Shown here: piece after piece, positions 55,244 through 64,000 of the stretch
Layout: each line of letters opens with the position of its first letter
Position numbering within the stretch: the first letter of the stretch is position 1
Source of the DNA: Periconia sp. R9002
Taxonomy: Eukaryota; Ascomycota; Dothideomycetes; Pleosporales; Periconiaceae
Length of the DNA stretch: 64,000 bases
Assembly: GCA_023627715.1 (NCBI GenBank)
Contig: JAMAHW010000007.1
Span: 372,001-436,000, forward strand
Direction: 5' to 3'
The notes under the pieces: model-generated
Seen by the model: the letters and a program-made list of their open reading frames with translations, nothing else
The model's database searches: none
What the model was told of the DNA's origin: nothing
Made by a program: the position numbers and the translations under genes

Positions 55244-55783
55244 ATGCCGCGCACCGCCGCCGCTCTAACCCGGCTCCCACGCCACCTATCCCAACGACAA
55301 CCACGCCGCATATCTACACCCACCGCCGCCACCTCAGCCTTCTCGTTCAGCACCTCAACCTTCCGCAGTACCGCAGCACCCTTTGGAAGCGGACCTTCGC
55401 CGCCGCGCCTCCCCAAAGAGGAGCAAGAAATATTCGAGAAGCTACAAAGACAGAGCACGGGCGCATTCAGTACGCCGCGTGATGATGTGAGCGAAACCAC
55501 ATCATCGTCGTTGTTCGATATTCGATCGCGGATCAACCAATCGCCCGATACAGCATCATCATCTACAGAAGCACAAGCAGCAACGCAAACCAACGTTCAA
55601 AACGGCAGCGGTGCAGCGGCAGAAGAGGATCAATTCCACCCCAACCTGCGTCGCGGCGCGCCGCCTGAGTTTGAAGGCGACGTCAATCCCAAAACGGGGG
55701 AAGTGGGTGGTCCGAAGAATGAGCCGTTGAGGTGGGGGAGTCACGGGGATTATAGTTACAATGGACGGGTGACTGACTTTTAG
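55244..55783 (+). CDS. SDH8: Succinate dehydrogenase assembly factor 4 (DUF1674)
   Basis: Mitochondrial factor that binds flavinated Sdh1 and helps build complex II (yeast Sdh8, human SDHAF4). A single exon of 179 aa. The first 50 residues are basic and Ser/Thr/Ala-rich without acidic residues (MPRTAAALTRLPRHLSQRQ), a clear mitochondrial presequence. The family motif fills the C-terminus: FEGDVNPKTGEVGGPKNEP, then LRWGSHGDYSYNGRVTDF. The middle is low-complexity and longer than in yeast. The gene is preceded by a C/A-rich leader. Confidence 0.92.
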   Translation: MPRTAAALTRLPRHLSQRQPRRISTPTAATSAFSFSTSTFRSTAAPFGSGPSPPRLPKEEQEIFEKLQRQSTGAFSTPRDDVSETTSSSLFDIRSRINQSPDTASSSTEAQAATQTNVQNGSGAAAEEDQFHPNLRRGAPPEFEGDVNPKTGEVGGPKNEPLRWGSHGDYSYNGRVTDF

Positions 55784-58093
55784 AGACGGCCAGTGGAAGG
55801 ATGGAGCGGGAGAGAAGAAAAGAGTATTGATGGGCGAGCATGGGGAATGAGAGATTATGTGTGGAATGTTCTCCCTGGGGGTTTGGTTTGGAGGAATTTT
55901 GATGCATGTATGAGTACCTAGGTATGTATGTATGTAATTATGTATATATGTATGAGGAGTCAAACCACGAGATTTCTTGGTTGCATCTTGAGAATCATCA
56001 GCTTGTGAAGCGTTCAAAGTTACAAAAAAGAACCCTCTTTTCAGTTTCTCCATTTCCCTTTGTTCTCACTGTGCTCTACTCTTACCACTTCTCTCCGGCC
56101 TTAGCTACGATGTATGCCATCATCCATGCACTTGATCTACCCTGGCTGAACTGCACGACAAAACAACCAACACAAATAGGAACTCGACAAAAAGAACTCC
56201 ACAAAAATTGTGACATCAGCAGGCCAAAAAAGAACTGACCGGTTAAACACCAAACTCTCCCTCGCAGGGCTGAGCTGAGCTGAGCGTACGCTGAAAGAAG
56301 CTTTTACCCTTCCCCACCTGTTAACCAGAACGTACCCAACCAGACACTGCAGCGATCCAGACCCTTTTCTTTTTGGGTCCAGCACAGCAGCTCGCTAATG
56401 TGCTTGCATGTTCCTGTTATGTGACTTGCATTTGTCTGGAAGATGTTGGGTCGCGCGGCTATGTATGTATGTATGTACCTATTTATGGTAACAATCACAC
56501 CAGCTTCCAGACAACATCGAGCGAAGAAGAAAAGTGTCTTGTGATGCCTGTCATCGCGGCTGGAAAGCAATAGCTTAAAGGCTTACGGAATAATAACACT
56601 ACAAGGTATGTACACTTTACTGTGCACAGTAAGCGTGAAGATGATGCGTGTAGGTACATAAGCCCGAGGCACAGCAAGTCACCACTGCAAGTAAGTAGAG
56701 CGTACACGTGGTGGCGAATGCTTTTTCTTCACGAGTCCAACCACCTGCATCTGTCCGCCAGTCGAGACTTTGGAAAGAAAATTACGCGCAGACAGGCAGG
56801 CAAGCGTTCATGCACGTGGGGTTTCTGGAGATCCGGAGAGGCCGCGTGCGGATCAATTTTTTTTATCGATCGAGGAAGACAGGAGGACCCTGCATAACTG
56901 CCTACCGTTGTACATACATATGCGCTTAGATTGGTAACGTTATACGAACGAGAGGCGTATTTAGCCATCGTGTACAGAATTGCGACATGCTCTGGCTCTT
57001 TTTTGCCCATGTCACACACGGTTTCTCACGTTGGGGCGGGCGGTGCATTGGATAATATCAAAAAGCCGCACACGACTGGTCGTGAAGCGTAGTGTACGGA
57101 GGATGACAGTGGATGGATGGATGGATAGATGGGCTAGCGTGTTTTGAGGTTGACTTAAGCCTTGGGGAAAAAGGGGGGCTTCAGTCGTCTTCAGCCAATA
57201 GGTCGTCGACTGGGCTGGATGGTGGTCTGGAGCTGAAGCAATGAGTGTGCACTACTGTAGGGCGCTACCCGTGTGCGTGCGACGACCCCTGATGATGTGC
57301 GACAGAGCAACCACACCCCATTCCCTTTACCGAACATTCACGTCTCCACGGCCCACGGCCCACGGCCCAGTCGTTGTGATGGCGCAGAGGCATAACGACG
57401 GAAGCTGGAGTTTTGGGGGCCGTGTGGTCTTCGGGGACTAATTCATGGCTTGTTGTGTGCATGCGTTTTACCGTACACGACGACTCCATCGAGCAAGGGG
57501 CGTGTTGCAGAGGGGCTTAGCCCGGCCTACCTGTCGGTGTCATGTCGTGGGAATGCTGAAAGGCCCGATGTTTTAAAGTCCGCCTTCGCAGCCACCCGGG
57601 GGCATCGTGGCGGTTGACTTCCTTTTCGTCCTGTCTTTCGTTATTTCCATTTCGGCTCCTTTTATTCCCTTGCTAATTTCCTTGTGAGTGTCACCCGGCT
57701 CTGTTCTGTTATTGCTTCTTGATTTGTGTTTCTGGCCCTGTGTATCCACGTACACGTACACCACCATTGTGCAAGCATGGGATCGCGGCTCTGGCTGACA
57801 ACAATGTGCATAGTTATAGGCGCAACCATGAATATCTAGCAGTGCCACAAATCATGAGCCTCGTCGTTCCTCACTAGCATCGAACCATTTTCTCCACTCT
57901 CTCGTTTCAGTTGCCCTGCCGCGGCCCTCCATTCTTTTTACAAAAATTTAACAATACCCCTTCACCCTTTGTGCACTTGAAGGAGTCCTTTGTTGCCATT
58001 GTTTTTCTTTCGGGACGTCGGGCTCAAAACCAGGGTCTCTTCCCTCAAGCCCTATCGATTTCAATAATTTCGCGCTCGGAAACTGCCAAAGAC
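55784..58093. other. 2.3 kb spacer with microsatellites
   Basis: No coding region is supported. Short tandem repeats include TATG/GTAT units at 55921-55950 and 56459-56478, GCTGA units at 56272-56285, GGAT units near 57112-57130, and three copies of CCCACGG-like units near 57348-57368. The last 150 bp are C/T-rich and likely the leader of the carboxylesterase gene. Confidence 0.5.
55915..55953. repeat. TACCTAGGTA palindrome plus TATG microsatellite
   Basis: TACCTAGGTA at 55915-55924 runs directly into GTATGTATGTATG and related TATG units. Confidence 0.7.
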
Positions 58094-59836
58094 ATGATTC
58101 CCTCCTTCCAAATCTTTCTGTTGTTCGCCTGGTGCGTTCAGCACGTCATCTCGGTCGACACCGTCGTCGATCTCGGATATGCAAAATATCGTGGCAACTC
58201 AAGCAACGGAATCTCTGTATGGGCTGGATTGCGATATGCTCGTAATCCTTCGCGCGTGGATGGAATGCGATTCGCAGCCCCTCAAGATCCACAACCTGTG
58301 GAAGGCATCGTAAATGCCACAAAGTTCGGCGCCATTTGCATAGGCACGGATACCAAGCTCACCGATGAGTTCGACCCAAAAGTCTCGGAAGATTGTTTGT
58401 TTGCCAACGTATGGGCTCCCACAAATGCGACTACCGACAGCAAGTTGCCTGTTTATGTCTTCATTCAAGGAGGCGGATTCTGCACCAACGGCAATCCAAA
58501 CTACGATGCCACCAAGCTTATCAAGGCCGGCGACAACCAAATGGTCGTTGTCAACTTCAATTACCGAGTTGGTCCCTATGGATTCCTCGCTAGCAAAGAG
58601 TTTCTCGAGAACAATACTCTGAGTTTGAATAATGGGTTGAAGGATCAGCGGCAGCTGCTCAAGTGGGTGAACACTCATATCAGCAAGTTTGGCGGCGACC
58701 CAAATCATGTTACCCTGGGCGGTGCAAGCGCGGGAGCTGGTTCCGTTATTTTCCAGCTGATCGCATATGGAGGAAGGGACGATAAATTGATCCAAGGAGC
58801 CATTGCGGAGTCTCCTGCTACCCCACCGACACGAGATGTCAACGAAAGCCAATGGCAGTATGATGCTTTGTTGAAACAGACAGGTTGCCCAGACTTCCAT
58901 TGCCTCATCAACTTGGACGCTGTCACGTTCCAAAAAGCGGCACGGGACCTTAAGAAGCCCTACCCAGGAGCTACCGATCCGCCCATCTTTTTCTGGAATC
59001 CAACACTGGATAGAGACTTTGTCAGGGATTACACATACAACGAGTTTCGCAACAACAACTTCCTCAAGGTCCCCACCATCATTGGCGACACCACCAACGA
59101 GGGCCTGGGCTTCACGGGCAAGTCCGTCATGTCGAAGAAGCTAGCTTACCAATTCATCGTCGACCAATTCCCTAGCCTGAGTCCACAAGACCAAGCAGCC
59201 GTTCAGGCTGCATGGGGCGGCCCAAACAATGCCAATCAAGATCCCACGTGGAGGAACACGGCAGCAGATATCTACGGTCACATTCGCTACAACTGTCCGG
59301 GTTTGAACTTCTCCGCCACGTATGCGGAGAACGGAACTGCGCCTACCTACCAATACCGCTGGAACGTCGGCAACGCTCTACACGTCGAAGAGCTAGGTTC
59401 TGTATGGGGCGGCGGACCTATCGCGCCCAGCCAATTCATTCAAGCTTACTGGACGTCGTTTATCCGCTCGTTCGACCCTAACAAGTATCCCGTCACGTTC
59501 AAAGGCGCCGACCCTCAGTTCTCGAGTCCCAAATGGGAGAAATTTGGCGTGAACGATGCGCAGTGGATGTTATTCAACAACAGCAACGTGGTTCAGATGG
59601 ATCCAGTACCAAAGTCGGAGATGACTCGATGCGGTCTCATCTCGAGCTTGCAACTGCAGGTCACGGCCCTTGAACCAACCAACCCATCATCCCCTGGCGG
59701 ACCGCAGAAAGGCGGAGGAAGCGCGACCATGACTGGTCCCAAAGGCTCAATTGCGAGTCAAAATGCAGCCGTCTCCTGGGTCTGGTACCTCACGATCGTG
59801 GTACTCGGATTCACAGCTTTCCAGGGACTTGGGTGA
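58094..59836 (+). CDS. Secreted type-B carboxylesterase/lipase
   Basis: Alpha/beta-hydrolase of the carboxylesterase type-B family. 580 aa in one exon from the Met at 58094; the open frame goes further upstream, but a signal peptide (MIPSFQIFLLFAWCVQHVIS) begins exactly here. Motifs: EDCLFANVWAP, oxyanion hole QGGGF, nucleophile Ser212 in GGASAGAGS, probable acid Glu in GDTTNEGLGF, and probable His in NALHVEEL. Disulfide-type Cys are present (CIGTD, EDC, CPDFHC). The C-terminus is a Gly/Pro/Ser-rich linker and then a hydrophobic tail (WVWYLTIVVLGFTAFQ), which suggests a GPI or membrane anchor. Natural substrate is unknown. Confidence 0.92.
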   Translation: MIPSFQIFLLFAWCVQHVISVDTVVDLGYAKYRGNSSNGISVWAGLRYARNPSRVDGMRFAAPQDPQPVEGIVNATKFGAICIGTDTKLTDEFDPKVSEDCLFANVWAPTNATTDSKLPVYVFIQGGGFCTNGNPNYDATKLIKAGDNQMVVVNFNYRVGPYGFLASKEFLENNTLSLNNGLKDQRQLLKWVNTHISKFGGDPNHVTLGGASAGAGSVIFQLIAYGGRDDKLIQGAIAESPATPPTRDVNESQWQYDALLKQTGCPDFHCLINLDAVTFQKAARDLKKPYPGATDPPIFFWNPTLDRDFVRDYTYNEFRNNNFLKVPTIIGDTTNEGLGFTGKSVMSKKLAYQFIVDQFPSLSPQDQAAVQAAWGGPNNANQDPTWRNTAADIYGHIRYNCPGLNFSATYAENGTAPTYQYRWNVGNALHVEELGSVWGGGPIAPSQFIQAYWTSFIRSFDPNKYPVTFKGADPQFSSPKWEKFGVNDAQWMLFNNSNVVQMDPVPKSEMTRCGLISSLQLQVTALEPTNPSSPGGPQKGGGSATMTGPKGSIASQNAAVSWVWYLTIVVLGFTAFQGLG

Positions 59837-61509
59837 TGGATGCACCAATAGAAAAAAAAAAAGCAACTCATTATTTGATTTTGGAAATTCTCAAAATTTA
59901 CATTGGAAGAAAGGGGTCTTGGAGCTATGTATCCAACCAACCAACCACGACACGCGTCAGGGGCCATTGCAGGCGAAGATGGTTGCGCAACGTGCCACGA
60001 GCGACAGTCCCATTGACAGGCCGGCGCCCCATTGCACGTTGGCAGTTTATGAAATGCGAATTTCATAAACTGCCAGCGTGAGATGGGGCGTACTTTAGGA
60101 GTGTTGAGGCCGCGTCGTAACCAGGCACAACGAGTGGTATCGATTGAAGAAGCTGTTGTGCTACGTTAGGAGAAATTCAAGGGGAGGTCATAGCAAGGGG
60201 AAATAAAATTTGATGATTTGTGTAAAGTGTCAAGGGATGAAGAACATAGGACATTGGCAAAGTGACACATGATGGGAAACGAATGAAGGAATAGGTAGGT
60301 TGATGTCTTCGTATTCTGCCGACATTGGCATGTACACAGTCAGCAGTGATCGAAGTAAGCATACATTTAGCAGATGGATTCATGACTCGAGTCCCGAATT
60401 AGCAAGCACCCTTTTGGCTTTTGGGGAAGACGATCCCCTTTTTTCCCTCATTTTCCTATCGCGTTATCAAAGTTAGTTATTACAATGGCCTTGTCGCGTG
60501 GCTGGCTGATTCCGACGCGTCGGAACACGGGTTGCTATGCCACTTGTAGGCAAAAGGCTATTATTGTTAACGACCAGGTATAGCATACCAATGTATCAAA
60601 AATGCATCAATAGTCCAAAGGTAGTCTGCTCGAGGCATGAATCTGACGCGGATTCCGGCGAGGGCTCCCCTGGGCAGGACCAACTTGGCTGGGAAGGGCT
60701 TAGGGGGAACTGGGCAGCCGTAGATAGGGCAGGCCAGAATAATTTCCGCTGCAGATCGGCCCATATTTTGCACGGCCGCGGCGAATGGGTGGAGTGCAAC
60801 ATTTATGAGATGATTTTCAAAACACGGGAACTGGAGTTTGAAGATGGATCAATGGCATGAGGGAACGCGTACACTAGGAGACAGCGGGGACATTGTTTTG
60901 TCGGTGGCGGACAAGACTTGTAACTGGCTGTCGACAGGACAAGGCCAAACTCTGATTAAATGGCGCCCATGTCCGTGCGTCCAGGGCCTTCTGCAGGAAC
61001 AAGATGATGTTTGGTGTTTTTTTTTTTCTGCCCGCTCCGTATTGTGTTGTGCTATGCAGACGACAAAACGTCGCTAGATCCGAACAACGCTGCTGCAAAC
61101 ACCACCACCACCATCATCACCGCCGTTGACGACCCGCTTGTCCATCTGTCCTTTTTCCAGCCGTTTGGGCGTTCTTCCCCTCGGCCTGCATACGCAATTC
61201 TAGCACCCCCAATCACTCGCTCCATTGCCCTGTGCCGTCGTAAGCTACTGCGACACTAGGACTACATAGTACGCTCCCACCACCATCCCCGGCTAGCACA
61301 ACACGCCTGGCACCTCCGCTCCTGCTCCGCACAAAACACACGACGACTTTAGGGGGGTACAGTCACAACACTCATCCGACACCTGTGCAATCCAACCTAC
61401 ATTCTATCCATTCGCCTGCCACGCTCTCCAACACAACGCCCACCGCCTCCTCACCCCCGTAATGCCCGCGCGCCCACCGTATCCTAGATAGCACCCAACG
61501 TTTGGTGCT
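59837..61509. other. Spacer carboxylesterase / DOCK gene
   Basis: 1.7 kb. It contains an A-run just after the carboxylesterase stop (about 59851-59862), the hairpin at 60035-60080, and a T-run near 61017-61028. From about 61080 it is C/A-rich and probably the DOCK leader. No coding region is supported. Confidence 0.45.
60035..60080. repeat. Long perfect inverted repeat (hairpin)
   Basis: Arms of 16 bp (60040-60055 and 60060-60075) are exact reverse complements around a GCGA loop. The match continues four more pairs (60035-60038 with 60077-60080) after one mismatch, for 20 of 21 pairs. It lies about 200 bp after the carboxylesterase stop codon. Confidence 0.93.
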
Positions 61510-64000
61510 ATGCCTGGCTGGAGACCGCTCCCGCGAATCGCATTCGCAGTATGCATATATCCCTTCCAACCTTCGTCCACTGCCGACCTGCCGTTGGAAA
61601 TTGGTGATGAGCTGTATATAATCGAGCAAGGAGGGAAGGATGGGGCCTGGTACCGCGGCTACTTGGTTGCGCCGCCCTCTTTGCTGGCCGGCTTGACCAG
61701 CGTCAAAGGCCAAACCCTTGAGGCTCGTGTCTTTTCTGGCATCTTCCCTCGATGCTGTGTCGACGTGCGCGAGGTCTTGGGCGAGGGCAAGAATACACCG
61801 ACCCTTTCGGACGGATCAGAACCGTCACCCCCGCTCGCCGATGGTCACGTCGAGAATGCCAACGGCCACGCTACCAATGGCGGCGCCGTCACCCCGTCTG
61901 AAAGCCCCAATGCCTCGCCTTCGGCATCCAAGAACAACTCCCAGAACGCCAGACGAGCCTCCAAAACCGATTCCGTTTCCGTGCTGCCATCCTCTGCCAA
62001 CCGTCCTCTTTCGCGCCGGAAATCCACCAAGAAGCGTGCTGGCAGCCAGGCCTCCCAATGGACTGCCCGATCCGACCATCTTCAGCAGCTAGCTCTTCCC
62101 CTCTCCCCCGTCTCCCCCCTCCCGCGCGACCCCACCGTCCCACGCCCGCCTGCGCCCGTGCCTATGCTCAAGATTGGTGATGAAACGCCCACGTCGGCCC
62201 AGGAGCCATTGGTCGACGAAATCGCATCCTGCTTGCGAGAATGGCACTCTACCAAGTTGCACGAGCTTTTGTTGGGAAGGAAATATGGTGCGTTGGACAA
62301 AATGTCGGCACTTGTGTCTCGGTTGGACACTGCGCGGCGACAGCTGTTGCACAAGGTTCTGACCGCGAAAGAACTTGAAAGAGTGCGCGAGGCAACTGTC
62401 TGGGATTTAGTCGCTGGAAACAAAATGTTGTCCGGAGACGTGATTGTGCGAAATCCTTCGCAGCGAGGCCGCATACTGACTGGTGACGATTCAGCCATCG
62501 AGATCACTAAACTGCAGTCCATGATGAGTCTGTTAGACGGCCGGCCGATTCCTCATGTAGACGAACACAAAATGCATCACCTATATGTGAATCTGAAGCA
62601 AATCATGGGTGATGTGACGCAGGGCTCTGCGCAAGTCACCATGCATCTGTGCATCAAGATTCCAGGGTCGGCACCCATGCCTTTATCGGAAGCTTACTCA
62701 TTCGATCTAACCGCTCGGGACGGTACCCCAGTGCCCTTTTCCAGCGACAAACTCAGGGCGCTGTTTGTAGATCTCAGCTCGACGAACATCGGCGAGGGTG
62801 CAGGCTCTGGATCGAGCCTGTATCTTGTCTTCAAATTGCTCGTAAACGAACCGGCAGTCCATCCGTCTCCAGCAGATAAGCACATTGCAAAGGAGTTCAA
62901 CCCGTCCAATGGGTCCGGCATACAGCAGTCACAATTTGGAAGCATTAAAGGACGTCGGAGTGTCATGTTTGGTTCCAAACGCAAAGATTCCAACCACTCT
63001 CCTAGTTCCACTGACCCGCGAGCAGCAAGCATCGACGGCTCTCGCTCGGACAGCCGCCCTGGAACTGCCATAACGAAAGTCAAGAGTAACTCGAAGGACC
63101 AGAAAACCCTGAAGAGAGCTGTGGCGGCCGGCACACTCCGTGTGGACCAGCTCATGCAGAATATGGCGGAAATCGAGCAGACGGTAACCCTTTGGAGCGT
63201 TTCTGGAGGACATGATGAAATTTCCGAAGAGGATGTAGGTTGGGATGACATTCTCCACGAAATTTACCCGAGCGCGAGCGGAAGGTACAGGAAGCACCAG
63301 CAATTGAATCGCGTATCGGTCCATCTGAAAGCTTTTGCCCATCCCGATGCAGAGTCCCTGATTGAGAAAACTCCAACTCTGCTACACAATATTCGGCAGA
63401 CGCGCAAGATTGGGTTCTCAGGGGCCCCAACAAAGCCTCGAAGCGACATTTACCTCACATTGGTCGAAGCTTTCATGCCTAGAAACTGCCTTCTTTCACA
63501 CCCAAAAACCGGAACGATACCTCTTGCGGCACAGACTCCGATGAACAATCTACAGCTTACAATTGAAGTACGCAAGGCATCTGGCGAACGCATAGAAGGC
63601 TGCATCTACCCCTCAACAAACAGTGCAGGACATACAGCATGGCGCACCACTGCTGTGGAACGAGGCGAGAAATGGAACCATACAATTCGTTTGGCCATCG
63701 ATCCTGAAGATGTCCCTGGCTCCCACATTGTTATGAGTGTAGCTGATGCACCCGAATTCCCTTTTGCTTTATGTTGGATGCCTTTGTGGGAGAAAGATGC
63801 CTTTGTGCGGGACAGCGAGAAGGCGCTCTGCATGTACCAATACGACCAATATACATCAAGTATGATCAAAGGCAAGGGAGCCTATCTCGGACTGCCCTGG
63901 ACCACTAAGAAGGGCGATGAGCAAGTCATGGGCCCCGTTGCCACATTGCATCTGCAGACTTATCTGTGCAGCACCAAATACTCGCAAGATCCGGATTTGC
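61510..64000 (+). CDS. DOCK-family guanine nucleotide exchange factor, 3' truncated
   Basis: N-terminal 830 codons of a CDM/DOCK-type protein, which activates Rac/Cdc42-type GTPases. The frame is open without introns from ATG at 61510 to the window edge. An SH3 domain is at about 10-80 (AVCIYPFQPSSTADLPLEIGD, then GAWYRGYL and GIFPRCCVDV). A Ser/Pro-rich linker is at 90-215. A helical region (LREWHSTKLHELLLGRKY) starts near 240. The DHR-1 (C2-like) lipid-binding domain begins near 640 (PRSDIYLTLVEAFMPRN) and continues to the edge. The catalytic DHR-2 domain must lie beyond base 64000. The start gives an SH3 domain at the very N-terminus, as in fungal and animal DOCK1-like proteins. Confidence 0.9.
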   Translation, partial: MPGWRPLPRIAFAVCIYPFQPSSTADLPLEIGDELYIIEQGGKDGAWYRGYLVAPPSLLAGLTSVKGQTLEARVFSGIFPRCCVDVREVLGEGKNTPTLSDGSEPSPPLADGHVENANGHATNGGAVTPSESPNASPSASKNNSQNARRASKTDSVSVLPSSANRPLSRRKSTKKRAGSQASQWTARSDHLQQLALPLSPVSPLPRDPTVPRPPAPVPMLKIGDETPTSAQEPLVDEIASCLREWHSTKLHELLLGRKYGALDKMSALVSRLDTARRQLLHKVLTAKELERVREATVWDLVAGNKMLSGDVIVRNPSQRGRILTGDDSAIEITKLQSMMSLLDGRPIPHVDEHKMHHLYVNLKQIMGDVTQGSAQVTMHLCIKIPGSAPMPLSEAYSFDLTARDGTPVPFSSDKLRALFVDLSSTNIGEGAGSGSSLYLVFKLLVNEPAVHPSPADKHIAKEFNPSNGSGIQQSQFGSIKGRRSVMFGSKRKDSNHSPSSTDPRAASIDGSRSDSRPGTAITKVKSNSKDQKTLKRAVAAGTLRVDQLMQNMAEIEQTVTLWSVSGGHDEISEEDVGWDDILHEIYPSASGRYRKHQQLNRVSVHLKAFAHPDAESLIEKTPTLLHNIRQTRKIGFSGAPTKPRSDIYLTLVEAFMPRNCLLSHPKTGTIPLAAQTPMNNLQLTIEVRKASGERIEGCIYPSTNSAGHTAWRTTAVERGEKWNHTIRLAIDPEDVPGSHIVMSVADAPEFPFALCWMPLWEKDAFVRDSEKALCMYQYDQYTSSMIKGKGAYLGLPWTTKKGDEQVMGPVATLHLQTYLCSTKYSQDPDL

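Overview
The window is nuclear DNA of a filamentous ascomycete (Pezizomycotina); I cannot place the class with confidence. The evidence is dense short introns (about 50-150 nt, GTRNGT donors, CTAAC/CTGAC branch sites), spacers of roughly 0.3-3 kb between genes on both strands, and gene families typical of this group: a SAM-RA-kinase STE11, an Stc1-domain protein, a BET protein of the Bdf1 type, a fungal YeeE/YedE transporter and a DOCK-family protein. No prokaryotic operons, CRISPR arrays, transposon ORFs or tRNAs were seen.

Layout. 1-1903: end of a choline/GABA-type permease (+, cut by the left edge). 2577-6942: RPS10 (-) head to head with SDE2 (+), then a small conserved-looking protein (-) and RFC5 (-). 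7707-9607: a disordered DUF7514-like protein (-), sharing a long spacer with STE11 (+, 11820-14811). 16057-17585: zinc alcohol dehydrogenase (+). 18101-22111: RAD7 and an Stc1-domain gene (both -). 23092-25629: TSR1 (+), then a 2.9 kb spacer without genes. 28560-36501: YeeE-type transporter (+), NIPA-like transporter (-), VMA4 (+), ARG4 (-). 37135-45620: six minus-strand genes in AT-rich DNA. Five encode unrecognised proteins that are wholly or partly disordered, and one encodes a secreted beta-propeller. 46611-64000: Utp12-domain protein (-), BDF1 (+), a tiny uncertain gene (-), RVB1 (+), the SDH assembly factor SDHAF4/Sdh8 (+), a secreted carboxylesterase (+) and the first part of a DOCK-family GEF (+, cut by the right edge).

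Most genes are housekeeping: ribosome biogenesis (TSR1, RPS10, the Utp12-domain protein), DNA replication and repair (RFC5, RAD7), chromatin (BDF1, RVB1, Stc1 domain), splicing (SDE2), signalling (STE11, DOCK) and metabolism (ARG4, ADH, VMA4, SDHAF4). They do not form one pathway and I see no biosynthetic cluster.

The most interesting signals are at the level of gene structure. RAD7 appears to have its start codon split by an intron (AT|G). Five introns end in AAG, each 10-11 nt after a clear branch adenosine. RPS10 has a 14-nt internal exon. STE11 has a 51-nt intron that can be retained without breaking the frame. A perfect 16-bp inverted repeat lies downstream of the carboxylesterase. Exon boundaries were worked out by hand from splice signals, frame and family conservation; no alignment or RNA data were available.
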